Assembly (NCBI RefSeq): GCF_003605755.1
Contig: NZ_RAHJ01000011.1
Location: 1 to 64,000 of the forward strand
DNA: 64,000 bases
From: Tsuneonella suprasediminis
GTDB lineage: Bacteria; Pseudomonadota; Alphaproteobacteria; Sphingomonadales; Sphingomonadaceae
Reading direction: 5' to 3'
Of this stretch, positions 34,182-43,139 are shown one piece after another. The position numbers and the translations under genes were made by a program. Position 1 is the stretch's first letter, and each line of letters opens with the position of its first letter. The notes beneath the pieces were generated by a model. It was given only the letters and a program-made list of their open reading frames with translations, ran no database searches and had not been told where the DNA came from.

Positions 34182-36407
34182 TTGATTAAGACACGCCTAT
34201 TCGCTGCCGCCGCACCTGCCGTTCTGGGCGCCGCGATGCTCGGAGGATGTACCACGATGCAGGATTATTCCACCGCCGACCGGCCCGAAACCGCAGCTGA
34301 CACTGCCGCTGAAAACGGCCCGCCGGCCATTCCGCAGGGCACCGGATATTTCGCGCAACCTTCCGACCTGCCGCTGCACGCACCCGATTTCAGCAAGATC
34401 AAGGATACCGATTACGCCCCCGCCTTCGAACAGGCGATGAAGATTCATTCCGCCGAAGTGCAGGCTATCATCGACAACCCCGCACAGCCGACGTTTGAAA
34501 ACACCATCGTCGCGCTGGAAAAATCAGGCCGGATGCTGGGCCGTGTCGCCACCGTGTTCTATGCGCTGACCGGCGCCAACACCAACGACACGCTGCAGGC
34601 AGTCGATGCCGAAATCAGCCCCAAGCTCTCTGCCCACTCCGACGGGATCACGCTGAATCCCCACCTGTTTGCGCGGGTGAAGGCGGTGTACGATGCGCGC
34701 GCTTCGCTCGGCCTCGATGCCGAAGACAGCAAGCTGCTGGAAGAAACGTATAAGGGGATGGTCCATGCCGGGGCGATGCTGACGCCTGAGCAGAAGGCGA
34801 AAGTGAAGGAAATCAATTCCGAACTGTCCACCATCACCACCGAATTCAGCCAGCAGCTGATCTCCGCCACCAAGGCGGCTGCTCTGGTGGTGGATGACAA
34901 GGCCAAACTGGCCGGTCTGTCCGATGCCGAAATCGCCGCTGCGGCCAAGACTGCCGAAGAACGCGGGATGCCCGGCAAATATGTGATCGCCCTGCAAAAC
35001 ACCACGCGCCAGCCCTCGCTCGGCGCGCTGACCGACCGGGCCGTGCGTGAAAAGCTGTTCACCAACAGCTGGACCCGCGCGGAAAAGGGTGACGAGAACG
35101 ACACCCGCAAAACCGTCGCCCGCATCGCAGAACTGCGCGCGCAGAAGGCCGCGCTGTTCGGGGAACCCGACTGGGCCAGCTATGTCATGTGGGATCGCAT
35201 GGCGAAAAACCCCAAAACCGCGCTCGATTTCATGGAACAGATGGTCCCCGCTCTCGCCGCCCGCCAGCGCGCCGATGCAGCCATGCTGAACGAAGAAATC
35301 AAGGCCAGCGGCAAGAACTTCGCCGTCAAGCCGTGGGATTGGGAAATGTATGCCGACAAGGTGAAGGCGAAGAAGTTTTCCTTCAACGAAGACGAAGTAA
35401 AACAGTACTTCGAAGTGCACCGGGTGCTGGAAGATGGTGTGTTCTATGCCGCCAACAAGCTCTATGGCCTGACCTTCAAGAAACGCACCGACCTGCCGGT
35501 CTATAACCCGGACGTGAGCACATACGATGTGTTCGATGCCGATGGCAGCCAGTTGGGCATCTTCTACTTCGATCCGTTCCAGCGCGACAATAAGCGCGGC
35601 GGCGCGTGGATGAGCAACTTCGTCGATCAGAGCCACCTGTTCGGTGACAAGCCGGTGATCTACAACGTGCTTAACATCCCCAAGGCACCCGATGGCGAAC
35701 CGCAACTGGTCAGCTTCGACAATGTCGAAACCATGTTCCACGAATTCGGCCACGCGCTGCACGGGTTCTTCGCCAACGGCAAATACGCCTCGCTTTCGGG
35801 CACGGCGGTGGCCCGCGACTTCGTGGAATACCCCAGCCAGACCAACGAGATGTGGGCCAGCTACCCCGAAGTTCTGGCGCACTATGCCAAAAACTGGAAA
35901 ACCGGCGCGCCGATCCCGCAGGCGCAGATCGACAAGATCATCGCCGCCAAGAAGTTCAATCAGGGCTACGATTTCGGTGAAGTCGTCGAAGCGGCATTGC
36001 TGGATATGAAATGGCATGCGCTGACGCCCGAACAGGCAGCGGCGATCAAGGTGCCCACCGATGTCGATGCGTTCGAGGACAAGAGCCTCAAGCAGCTCGG
36101 CCTCGAAACCGATCTGGTGCCGCCGCGCTATCGCAGCAGCTATTTCAGCCACATCTTCTCCGGCCCGACCGGGTATTCGGCTGGCTATTACAGCTATCTG
36201 TGGACCGAAATGCTCGACCGTGACAGCCAGAAGTGGTTCCTCGACAATGGCGGCCTGACCCGCAAGAACGGCCAGCATTATCGCGACACCATCCTCAGCC
36301 GCGGTGCTGCGGAAGATTACTTCAAAATGTACAAGGATTTCACCGGCCATGAACCCAGCGTCGAACCGATGCTGGAGGCGCGCGGTCTGGTGCCTGACAA
36401 GAAGTAA
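34182..36407 (+). CDS. dcp: M3 family metallopeptidase (peptidyl-dipeptidase Dcp-like), lipoprotein
   Basis: A 741-residue zinc peptidase. The TTG at 34182 is preferred because GGGAG lies seven bases upstream and because it gives a lipoprotein signal ending LGAAMLGGC; an ATG at 34101 would add an atypical N-terminus. The zinc site HEFGHALHG with a downstream Glu is in the conserved FETMFHEFGHALHGFFANG block (split here), followed by GTAVARDFVEYPSQTNEMWA. It likely removes dipeptides from the C-terminus of periplasmic peptides. Its stop is three bases from the convergent btuD stop. Confidence 0.93.
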   Translation: MIKTRLFAAAAPAVLGAAMLGGCTTMQDYSTADRPETAADTAAENGPPAIPQGTGYFAQPSDLPLHAPDFSKIKDTDYAPAFEQAMKIHSAEVQAIIDNPAQPTFENTIVALEKSGRMLGRVATVFYALTGANTNDTLQAVDAEISPKLSAHSDGITLNPHLFARVKAVYDARASLGLDAEDSKLLEETYKGMVHAGAMLTPEQKAKVKEINSELSTITTEFSQQLISATKAAALVVDDKAKLAGLSDAEIAAAAKTAEERGMPGKYVIALQNTTRQPSLGALTDRAVREKLFTNSWTRAEKGDENDTRKTVARIAELRAQKAALFGEPDWASYVMWDRMAKNPKTALDFMEQMVPALAARQRADAAMLNEEIKASGKNFAVKPWDWEMYADKVKAKKFSFNEDEVKQYFEVHRVLEDGVFYAANKLYGLTFKKRTDLPVYNPDVSTYDVFDADGSQLGIFYFDPFQRDNKRGGAWMSNFVDQSHLFGDKPVIYNVLNIPKAPDGEPQLVSFDNVETMFHEFGHALHGFFANGKYASLSGTAVARDFVEYPSQTNEMWASYPEVLAHYAKNWKTGAPIPQAQIDKIIAAKKFNQGYDFGEVVEAALLDMKWHALTPEQAAAIKVPTDVDAFEDKSLKQLGLETDLVPPRYRSSYFSHIFSGPTGYSAGYYSYLWTEMLDRDSQKWFLDNGGLTRKNGQHYRDTILSRGAAEDYFKMYKDFTGHEPSVEPMLEARGLVPDKK

Positions 36408-36410
36408 GGG

Positions 36411-37139
36411 TTAACCGGGAATCAGTGCCCGCGCGCCCGGCTCTCCCAGCCAGCGCGCGGGTACGCCCCATACGCGGGCGATGACATCTTCCGACAAGGC
36501 CATTTGCGGATCGCCATCTGCCGCCTTTACTCCGCGATCGAGCACGATAACGCGGTCGGCATAATTCATCGCCAGTGCCAGATCGTGCAGCACCAGCACC
36601 ACCCCGACCCCGTCGCGCGCGGTGCGCCGGAAATGCCCGATCAGCGCCAGTTGATGCGCGATATCGAGCGCCGCCAGCGGTTCGTCAGCCAGAATCCAGC
36701 GCGGTGTCCCTGCCAGCACCCGCGCCAGCAAGGCCCGCGCCCGTTCCCCACCCGAAAGCTGCGACACCGGCCGTTCGGCAAACGGATCGAGATCGAGCGC
36801 GGATAGCGCCTCCGCCACTTCCGCTTCTCCCCGGTCGCGATGCGGCAAGCGCCCCAGTGACACGAGGTTCCGCACGGTCAGATCCCACGCGATCTCGCCA
36901 TTCTGCGGGAGATAGCCGATGGTCTGCGCCCGTTCGCACGACCGCATCTGGTCGAGCGGCCTGTGATCGAGCGCGACCAGCCCGCCTTCGGTCGGCAACA
37001 GGCCCGCAAGACATTGCAGCAAAGTGGACTTGCCCGCACCGTTCGGCCCGCAGATCGCCGTCACCTGGCCGGTTTGCATCGCCGCCGTAACTTCTTCAAG
37101 CCGCCCCTCTACGGTCAGCTCTGCCGCGATCAGGCTCAT
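36411..37139 (-). CDS. btuD: ABC transporter ATP-binding protein, cobalamin uptake
   Basis: A 242-residue ATPase. Walker A is GPNGAGKSTLL, signature LSGGERARALLARVLAG, Walker B WILADEPLAALD, and the switch His follows in VLVLHDLALAM. Overlaps the permease gene by four bases (ATGA), so is coupled to it. The B12 riboswitch upstream of the linked receptor gene and the substrate-binding protein next in order support cobalamin over iron-siderophore transport. Confidence 0.93.
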   Translation of the reverse strand: MSLIAAELTVEGRLEEVTAAMQTGQVTAICGPNGAGKSTLLQCLAGLLPTEGGLVALDHRPLDQMRSCERAQTIGYLPQNGEIAWDLTVRNLVSLGRLPHRDRGEAEVAEALSALDLDPFAERPVSQLSGGERARALLARVLAGTPRWILADEPLAALDIAHQLALIGHFRRTARDGVGVVLVLHDLALAMNYADRVIVLDRGVKAADGDPQMALSEDVIARVWGVPARWLGEPGARALIPG

Positions 37140-38089
37140 GCCAGCCCCCGTCGCATTTGCATCAGCAGCCAGAGGAAAAACGGCGCCCCGACAAGGCTGA
37201 GCGCAATGCCCAGCCGCAATTCGGTGACCAGCGGAAGTATCCGGCACAGACAATCGGCCACCAGCACCAGCAACGCCCCCGCCAGCGCACTCGGCAGCAT
37301 CAGCGAACTGGGACGCCGGTCGGTCAGCGGGCGGACAAGGTGCGGCACGATCAGGCCTACAAAGCCGACGATCCCCGCCACCGCGACCCCGCTGCCGACC
37401 GTCAGCCCCACGCCCGCGACCAGCCAGCATTGCAGGCGGTCGGGGTCCATCCCCAGACTGCGCGCCGCGCTTTCGCCCAGCACCAGCGCATCCAGCCCGC
37501 GCGCAGCCATCATCAGGCATGCGATCCCTGCCAGCGTCAGCGGCGCGGCGATCCACACTTCGGGCCAGCCGCGATCGGTCAGCGCACCCATCAGCCAGTT
37601 GACGATTTCGCTCATCGCGAAGGCATTGGGGGCCAGACTGATCGCCAGACTGGTCAGCGCACCGGCAAGACTGGCGATCATCATGCCCGCCAGCGTAAAC
37701 AGCGCGATGCCACCCGTGCGCCCGGCAATCGCCGCCAGCAGGGCCATCGCGCCCCCTGCCCCGACCAGAGCGAATAGCGGCAACAGATAAGGGCTGGCAG
37801 CATAGCCGAACCACAGGCTCACCACTGCGCCCAGCGCCGCGCCGGGGGCGATCCCGAACAGGCCCGGATCGGCCAGCGGATTACGCAGATACCCCTGCAT
37901 CGCCGCACCGCTCGCCCCCAGCCCGGCACCGATGACAATTGCCAGCAACGCGCGCGGCAACCGTAGTTCCATCAGGATCGCCGTGGCATTGGGCGTCGTC
38001 GCCGGATCGATCCACACACGCCCCGCCAGCAGCGACAGCGGCACGGCAATCGCCAGCAGGATAAGCAGGTTTCTGACAAGCCGGGTCAT
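37136..38089 (-). CDS. btuC: FecCD/BtuC-type ABC transporter permease
   Basis: A 317-residue inner-membrane protein with about ten hydrophobic helices. Family hallmarks include LRLPRALLAIVIGAGLGASG near residue 45, GYLRNPLADPGLFGIAPGAA, and the coupling-helix region GFVGLIVPHLVRPLTDRR. The start at 38089 follows the overlap with the binding-protein stop (ATGA). It forms the membrane channel for BtuD, importing vitamin B12 delivered by the periplasmic binding protein. Confidence 0.94.
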   Translation of the reverse strand: MTRLVRNLLILLAIAVPLSLLAGRVWIDPATTPNATAILMELRLPRALLAIVIGAGLGASGAAMQGYLRNPLADPGLFGIAPGAALGAVVSLWFGYAASPYLLPLFALVGAGGAMALLAAIAGRTGGIALFTLAGMMIASLAGALTSLAISLAPNAFAMSEIVNWLMGALTDRGWPEVWIAAPLTLAGIACLMMAARGLDALVLGESAARSLGMDPDRLQCWLVAGVGLTVGSGVAVAGIVGFVGLIVPHLVRPLTDRRPSSLMLPSALAGALLVLVADCLCRILPLVTELRLGIALSLVGAPFFLWLLMQMRRGLA

Positions 38090-38913
38090 GAAATCGCCCG
38101 CCGGATGGCCGCCAGCCGATCCGCGACCCGCACGATTGTCGGCCCCGCGCAATAGAGCAGCGTCGGATCGAACGGGACCGTCGCCATTCCCGGCACATCT
38201 TGCAAAACGGGGTGATGCTGCCCCCGTTCATCGCCCGCCACCAGCAAGACCCGTGGCGGATCGCTCAGCATACGTTCGAGAGAGAGGTATTCGGCCTGGC
38301 CCATACCGCGCGCCGCGGTTTGGTTGGCAAGGCCCGCATTGGCCATCAACTGGCTCACCAGCGCGCTGTCGCCGGGGACGGTTCCACCCAGTTGCCACAG
38401 GATCGCCGGAACGGCTGGCCCATCCCAGCGCCCCCGCTGCACAGCGGCCTCTATCCGCCGCACCAGCGCTTCGCCGCGTTCGGGATATCCGGCGAGTGCA
38501 GCCAGTTTGCGAACCTGTGCGATGCTGTCATCCACCGAACTTGCAATGTCGATGGTTTCCACCCGCATCCCCAGTCTGACAAATGCCGCACGGGTGGCAG
38601 GCTGCATATATGTGCCGCCGACAACGACTTGCGGATCGAGCGCGAGCACTTCCTCCACTGTCCCGCCAGTGGTGCCGTATGTCCGCGCAAGCGATACGTC
38701 CATCGAACTGGCCTGCGGATCGCGGCTGTAATGGCTCAGCGCGAGCACCTGATCCTTCTCCGCGACTTCGGCCAGAATGGCATCGGTGCAGGGATTGAGG
38801 CTGACGATGGTCGGGTGTCTTGCTGGCTCCGGCGCGGCAGCCGCAGTGCAACCCGCCATCAGGAAGAACAGAGCGACCGGAAGGATGCTTCGCACCTTGG
38901 CCCGTCGCCGCAT
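38086..38913 (-). CDS. btuF: ABC transporter substrate-binding protein (cobalamin), lipoprotein
   Basis: A 275-residue class III binding protein. The ATG at 38913 gives a lipoprotein signal ending FFLMAGC; an ATG 48 bases upstream is possible but adds a non-signal N-terminus. Conserved core includes IVSLNPCTDAILAEVAEKDQ, near the start of the fold, and VVVGGTYMQPATRAAF. Together with btuC and btuD it makes an import ABC transporter. Substrate preference for cobalamin is inferred from the riboswitch-linked btuB receptor upstream. Confidence 0.88.
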   Translation of the reverse strand: MRRRAKVRSILPVALFFLMAGCTAAAAPEPARHPTIVSLNPCTDAILAEVAEKDQVLALSHYSRDPQASSMDVSLARTYGTTGGTVEEVLALDPQVVVGGTYMQPATRAAFVRLGMRVETIDIASSVDDSIAQVRKLAALAGYPERGEALVRRIEAAVQRGRWDGPAVPAILWQLGGTVPGDSALVSQLMANAGLANQTAARGMGQAEYLSLERMLSDPPRVLLVAGDERGQHHPVLQDVPGMATVPFDPTLLYCAGPTIVRVADRLAAIRRAIS

Positions 38914-39003
38914 GGCGGACACCGGGTGGCCCGTTGCCCCACGGCTGGGATAATCAGCCATGAGACAACGGCAGCGGCGCTGTTTCCGGGTGCAGCGAAG
39001 CGA

Positions 39004-40863
39004 TCACATCTTCAACCGCACACCGACATATCCGGCGCGACCCTGTGTGCCGTAACCAGCGACCGTTTCATAATCGGCGTCGGTCACGTTTTCGACCCGG
39101 CCGAACAGCTCGAACCGGTTGGCAATCGGCAGGCTGGCGCGGATATCGCCCACGGCATAGGGGGCCAGCCGCGTGGTATTGGCGGCGTTGTCAAAGCTTT
39201 CGCCTACCAGCCGCACGTCGCCGCCGATCACCAGACCGACCGGAGTGGTCCAGTCGAGCGATGTGGTCAGCGTGTGCTGCGGCCGCCGGGCGAGCCAGTT
39301 GCCGGTCGCCCGGTCGGTCGCTTCGACATAGCTATAGGCGATTTGCGTCCGCAGGTTTTCCGACGGGGCGAGACCGAATGCGACTTCGACGCCCTGCGCG
39401 CGCGCACGGCCTACATTGTCATATGTGCCATATGGGCGGTCGCTGCAGACCCCGTCGCTCACCCCATAACACGAAACAAAATCGATCAGATCTTCGCTAT
39501 CCCGCCGGAAAAGTGTGATCGCGGCATAGGTCGGCGCAGCGCGGTCGCGCCATGCCAGGCCGAGATCGTAGCTGGTGGCCTGTTCAGGACGCAGGCTCAC
39601 ATTGCCGTAGTCCGACAGCAACTGATACAGTGTCGGGGCCTTGAACCCTTCGCCCACGCTGGCGCGCAGGCGCAGGTCGTGGACGATTTCAAAGCTGGCA
39701 TCGGCACCGAAGCTGGTTTCGCCGCCGAACCGTTCGTGTTCGTCATGGCGCACACCGACATGCGCGGCATAACGCGGGGTTTCGATGCCGATCTGGGTGT
39801 AAGCCCCCCATGTGTTGGTGGATTCGTGCTTGCCTCCAATATCGGCAAACCGCGTCCATTCGCCGTTACCGCCGAAATTGACCACCAGCGGCCCGACCGC
39901 GCGCCATGTCCCGCGCAAGTCCGCCCGATCGAGATGCCCGGCAATCGTGTATGTCGGGTCGCTACCGATGTCGGGATTGTAGTTTTCGCGCTGCGTATCC
40001 GCGAACGACCATGCCCCCTGCAGATAGAGCGTACCGCTGTCGTACACCGCGCCCGCTGCGCCCGAATACTGTTCGGTCTTCTGCGTTTCGTTAGTGTCGG
40101 CAAAGGTATAGCTCGGCGCAGGGAAGCCATCGACATCGAGATCGCCCTTGGCATAACGGCCACGCACGAACAGTTCGAAGCTGGGCGAGAGATAGGCCCG
40201 TGCCTCGCCATTGGCGGCGAACTGTTCGAACCCGTCAGGCTCTGTCCCGGTGCGGGCCGAGGAATAGCCATCGGTGCGATACCAGCTGGCCGATCCGCCA
40301 AGGAAATAGGCATCGCTACCGATACCTCCGCTGGCGTTGAGATAGGCGGTTTCGTTGCTGCCATATTCGGCGCTGGCCTGCAGTCCGCGCTGCGCCCGCG
40401 TGGTCACTGCCAATACCCCGCCCATCGCATCCGAACCCCAGATAGTGGAGTTCGCGCCGCGCAGCAGATCGATCTTCTCGATATTGCCGGCCAGCAGGTT
40501 GCCGAAATCGTACCCGCCGCCGGGCGAGGCCGGATCGGCCACCCGCACGCCATCGACCAGTACCAGCAATTGCTGGGAAGCAGCACCGCGCACGCTCACG
40601 CTGGTTACCGCGCCGGGGGCGCCGTTGCGCGTGATCGAAACACCGGGCGCGCGTTGCAGAACGCGGGCAATATCCGCACCTTGAATCGAATCGATTTCAT
40701 CGGCGCCGATCACTGTTACCGGCTGCCCGGTATCGACGACATTGCTGCCTGTGCCGCTGGCGGTCACCGTGATCGTGGTCGGATCGGCTTCGTATGCGTC
40801 CTCCCCCGCAAAAGCAGGCGATGCAATTGCGACACAACTCAACAAAAACAGATATTTAGACAT
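39004..40863 (-). CDS. btuB: TonB-dependent vitamin B12 receptor
   Basis: A 619-residue outer-membrane receptor; the E. coli BtuB is 594. The signal peptide (MSKYLFLLSCVAIASPAFA) is followed by a TonB-box-like TTITVTA and a plug domain (GADIARVLQRAPGVSITRNG), then a 22-strand barrel ending with an aromatic-terminated strand (GYVGVRLKM). The cobalamin riboswitch at 40930-41118 controls it directly. The three transporter genes lie downstream on the same strand, so this is a complete B12 uptake set. Confidence 0.95.
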   Translation of the reverse strand: MSKYLFLLSCVAIASPAFAGEDAYEADPTTITVTASGTGSNVVDTGQPVTVIGADEIDSIQGADIARVLQRAPGVSITRNGAPGAVTSVSVRGAASQQLLVLVDGVRVADPASPGGGYDFGNLLAGNIEKIDLLRGANSTIWGSDAMGGVLAVTTRAQRGLQASAEYGSNETAYLNASGGIGSDAYFLGGSASWYRTDGYSSARTGTEPDGFEQFAANGEARAYLSPSFELFVRGRYAKGDLDVDGFPAPSYTFADTNETQKTEQYSGAAGAVYDSGTLYLQGAWSFADTQRENYNPDIGSDPTYTIAGHLDRADLRGTWRAVGPLVVNFGGNGEWTRFADIGGKHESTNTWGAYTQIGIETPRYAAHVGVRHDEHERFGGETSFGADASFEIVHDLRLRASVGEGFKAPTLYQLLSDYGNVSLRPEQATSYDLGLAWRDRAAPTYAAITLFRRDSEDLIDFVSCYGVSDGVCSDRPYGTYDNVGRARAQGVEVAFGLAPSENLRTQIAYSYVEATDRATGNWLARRPQHTLTTSLDWTTPVGLVIGGDVRLVGESFDNAANTTRLAPYAVGDIRASLPIANRFELFGRVENVTDADYETVAGYGTQGRAGYVGVRLKM

Positions 40864-40929
40864 TAAACCTCCAATAATGAACGAACTCGTCGCTCATCAA
40901 CGGGAGGCGCGGACATGCGCTTCACGTCT

Positions 40930-41118
40930 GCCACCGGTAACACCCCGCCCGGCAACACGAACGACCGTCTCAGGCAGGTCTCCTGGCTCCCGGATCAACG
41001 CTTCTGGCCGCCTTCCCGATCTCGCGATCAGTGGCGAATGGCCATTCGCTCCCCGGTCACAGTTGCGGGGGCAGCGGGAGAATATGACTCCCTTCCCTCT
41101 TAGGCCCGAATAATCGGA
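40930..41118 (-). promoter_or_regulatory. cobalamin riboswitch (AdoCbl aptamer) upstream of btuB
   Basis: Read on the minus strand, the conserved pieces appear in order: GGCCTAAGAGGGAAGG, CTGCCCCCGCAACTGTGACC, a variable hairpin, then the B12 box GCCAGGAGACCTGCC (40973-40987), followed by expression-platform sequence up to the btuB start at 40863. This order, and the invariant CCGCAACTGT, are the cobalamin riboswitch pattern. High adenosylcobalamin should repress btuB. The remaining 41119-41304, up to the divergent SleB gene, holds no feature I can support. Confidence 0.95.
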
Positions 41119-41304
41119 CAACCCGTGACGATGGCGGGCCGATACGCGCGGCGATTACGAAAGGCAAGCGCGCGCACCACTCGTTTACCACTTGGCAAGC
41201 ACACCGCTTAACTCTGCCTTGCAAGGTGTGCCGCCAAGGGACGGTTGCCGTAACCGCGCTCGCGATATGCGCCCGCGTCCGCTACGCGCCGCTAAGGCGC
41301 GGCT

Positions 41305-42552
41305 GTGGAAGCCAGCGGTGCCCCGTGCGATGCAGTACGCAATGCAGTAAAGGAATTCGCGATCCGTCAGCCTGCCACCTCTGCCCGCCGGATACGGCGC
41401 AACCGCAGGCCTTCGCGCATTGCGGAGTGGCTGCGTGCGTTCGGCGGCGCGTCCGATGGCAAGCATCGTGGCCGGCGGTTTCTGGCACTGGCCGCCGCGA
41501 TTGCGGTTCCGGCGATGGCCGCACCGGGCGAATGGAGCCGGTTCGATTTCGATCCCGCCAGCGTGCAGGATGCCACGCCCATGCCGTTCGAAACACCGGG
41601 CCAAAGCTTCCCCGGATCGGCGTTCTTCTATCTGCAAGATGTGCCCGATCTGCCCGCCGGGTATAGCGACGACGATCTGCCCCCCGCGCTGAACACAGGC
41701 GCGCACTGGGATGGCGAACCCGCGCCCGATGCCACGGACGCGCCCGGCTCGCGGCTTGTCGCGCGGCCGTTCACTGAAATCGGCAGCGGGATCAGCAAGG
41801 CGCGCGCGCTGCGCTGCCTGACGATGGCGGTCTATTACGAAGCCGCGAATGAAAGCACCGATGGCCAGCGCGCCGTGGCACAAGTGGTGCTTAACCGCGT
41901 GGCGCACCCCAGCTATCCCGACAATGTATGCGGCGTAGTGTTTCAGGGCAGCGAGCGGCAGACCGGGTGCCAGTTCACATTCACTTGCGACGGGTCGCTC
42001 AATCGCCAGCCGATGGTGGTAAAATGGAACCGCGCCGCCGCGGTGGCGCAGGCCGCGCTGAGCGGATATGTCTATCGCCCCATCGGCCTCGCCACACATT
42101 ACCATGCGACTTACGTGCTGCCCTATTGGGCATCCAGCCTCGACAATGTTGGCACAATCGGACTGCACACCTTTTATCGCTGGCGCGGCGCGGCCGGACG
42201 GCTGGCGGCGTTTTCCGATGTCTATCGCGGCAGCGAACCGATTGCCGCGCCGCATCCGCGCACAGCCGCACCATCCCCCGATTCCGCGCCGGATCCGGTG
42301 ATGCTGGCGCGGGCATATGAAGCCGCTCACAAGCCGACCGACAGCCTCACCGCGTCGCCCGCCGTGGCCAGCAGAGCCATTGCTGGCGCCGGGTCAAACA
42401 GTAGCGCGGCCCCCTCGCCACCGCCCGCTTACGCGCAATCGGTGGCCGCGCGCGGGGGCGACCGGATCTATCAGGCGAACGACCTGCCGAATTCCAGCAA
42501 TGTGAAGGCCGAATACGCCAACTCGGGGCGCTGGATCGCCCAGCCGAACTGA
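41305..42552 (+). CDS. cell wall hydrolase, SleB-type (Hydrolase_2)
   Basis: A 415-residue peptidoglycan hydrolase. The GTG at 41305 is the first start, giving a long basic N-terminus and a hydrophobic segment FLALAAAIAVPAMAAP that could be a late signal anchor. The Hydrolase_2 domain occupies residues about 170-300, with LTMAVYYEAANESTDGQRAV, VVLNRVAHPSYPDNVCGVV, and CQFTFTCDGS; the catalytic Glu is in YYEAANES. SleB relatives are lytic transglycosylase/amidase enzymes. The C-terminal 100 residues are a low-complexity Ala/Pro/Ser region. Substrate and regulation are not shown. Confidence 0.88.
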   Translation: MEASGAPCDAVRNAVKEFAIRQPATSARRIRRNRRPSRIAEWLRAFGGASDGKHRGRRFLALAAAIAVPAMAAPGEWSRFDFDPASVQDATPMPFETPGQSFPGSAFFYLQDVPDLPAGYSDDDLPPALNTGAHWDGEPAPDATDAPGSRLVARPFTEIGSGISKARALRCLTMAVYYEAANESTDGQRAVAQVVLNRVAHPSYPDNVCGVVFQGSERQTGCQFTFTCDGSLNRQPMVVKWNRAAAVAQAALSGYVYRPIGLATHYHATYVLPYWASSLDNVGTIGLHTFYRWRGAAGRLAAFSDVYRGSEPIAAPHPRTAAPSPDSAPDPVMLARAYEAAHKPTDSLTASPAVASRAIAGAGSNSSAAPSPPPAYAQSVAARGGDRIYQANDLPNSSNVKAEYANSGRWIAQPN

Positions 42553-42701
42553 CCGGGACCGGGCGATAAGGTTAACAGCGTGGAAAGCATGCTGTTTAGC
42601 ATCCCACAAACATCATTCCGGCATAGCGATGGCACTTCCTCTCGCCGCAGAGGAACAATTCAGAACAAAGCCCTTAATAATCATAAGGATCGCTTCGCCC
42701 G

Positions 42702-43013
42702 ATGTCCTATCGCTATGCCTTCGTCCGTCACGCGATCTGTTCACCCGTAACACGCGCGCTGACAACCAGGGCACCCGCGCGGGCAGCGAATGACAATGGT
42801 AATCATCACCGCGCATCGAACGAGGCGGTGCTGCAGGCGGCCTTGCGGCATTTCGGCCAGCACGGCCTGCGCGCAGCGGAAGTGGCGCGCAAACACGCCG
42901 AAGCGGCATTCTTCGCAAACGACCGGCTCGCTTATGACTGGTGGCTGGCGATCTGCCGCACGCTCGACAAGCGTCTGGCGCGGCTGACCGAGGGCACCCT
43001 GTCGGTAAACTAA
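42702..43013 (+). CDS. conserved hypothetical protein
   Basis: A 103-residue basic protein, no signal peptide or membrane helix. Residues 45-103 form a helical pattern (HFGQHGLRAAEVARKHAEAA, DWWLAICRTLDKRLA) typical of small conserved alphaproteobacterial proteins. It stands alone between the SleB hydrolase and the GGDEF/EAL gene. I have no function for it. Confidence 0.7.
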   Translation: MSYRYAFVRHAICSPVTRALTTRAPARAANDNGNHHRASNEAVLQAALRHFGQHGLRAAEVARKHAEAAFFANDRLAYDWWLAICRTLDKRLARLTEGTLSVN

Positions 43014-43139
43014 ATCCGGCATCTGCGAGGCTGCATCGGCTCTGGCCTAACAACGGCTGCCTGTAGCCAATGACACCCCCCGATAAACGTCAAGCCGATC
43101 TTAACTATCCGGTGACCTCTTTGCGATAATGCCTGCGTT

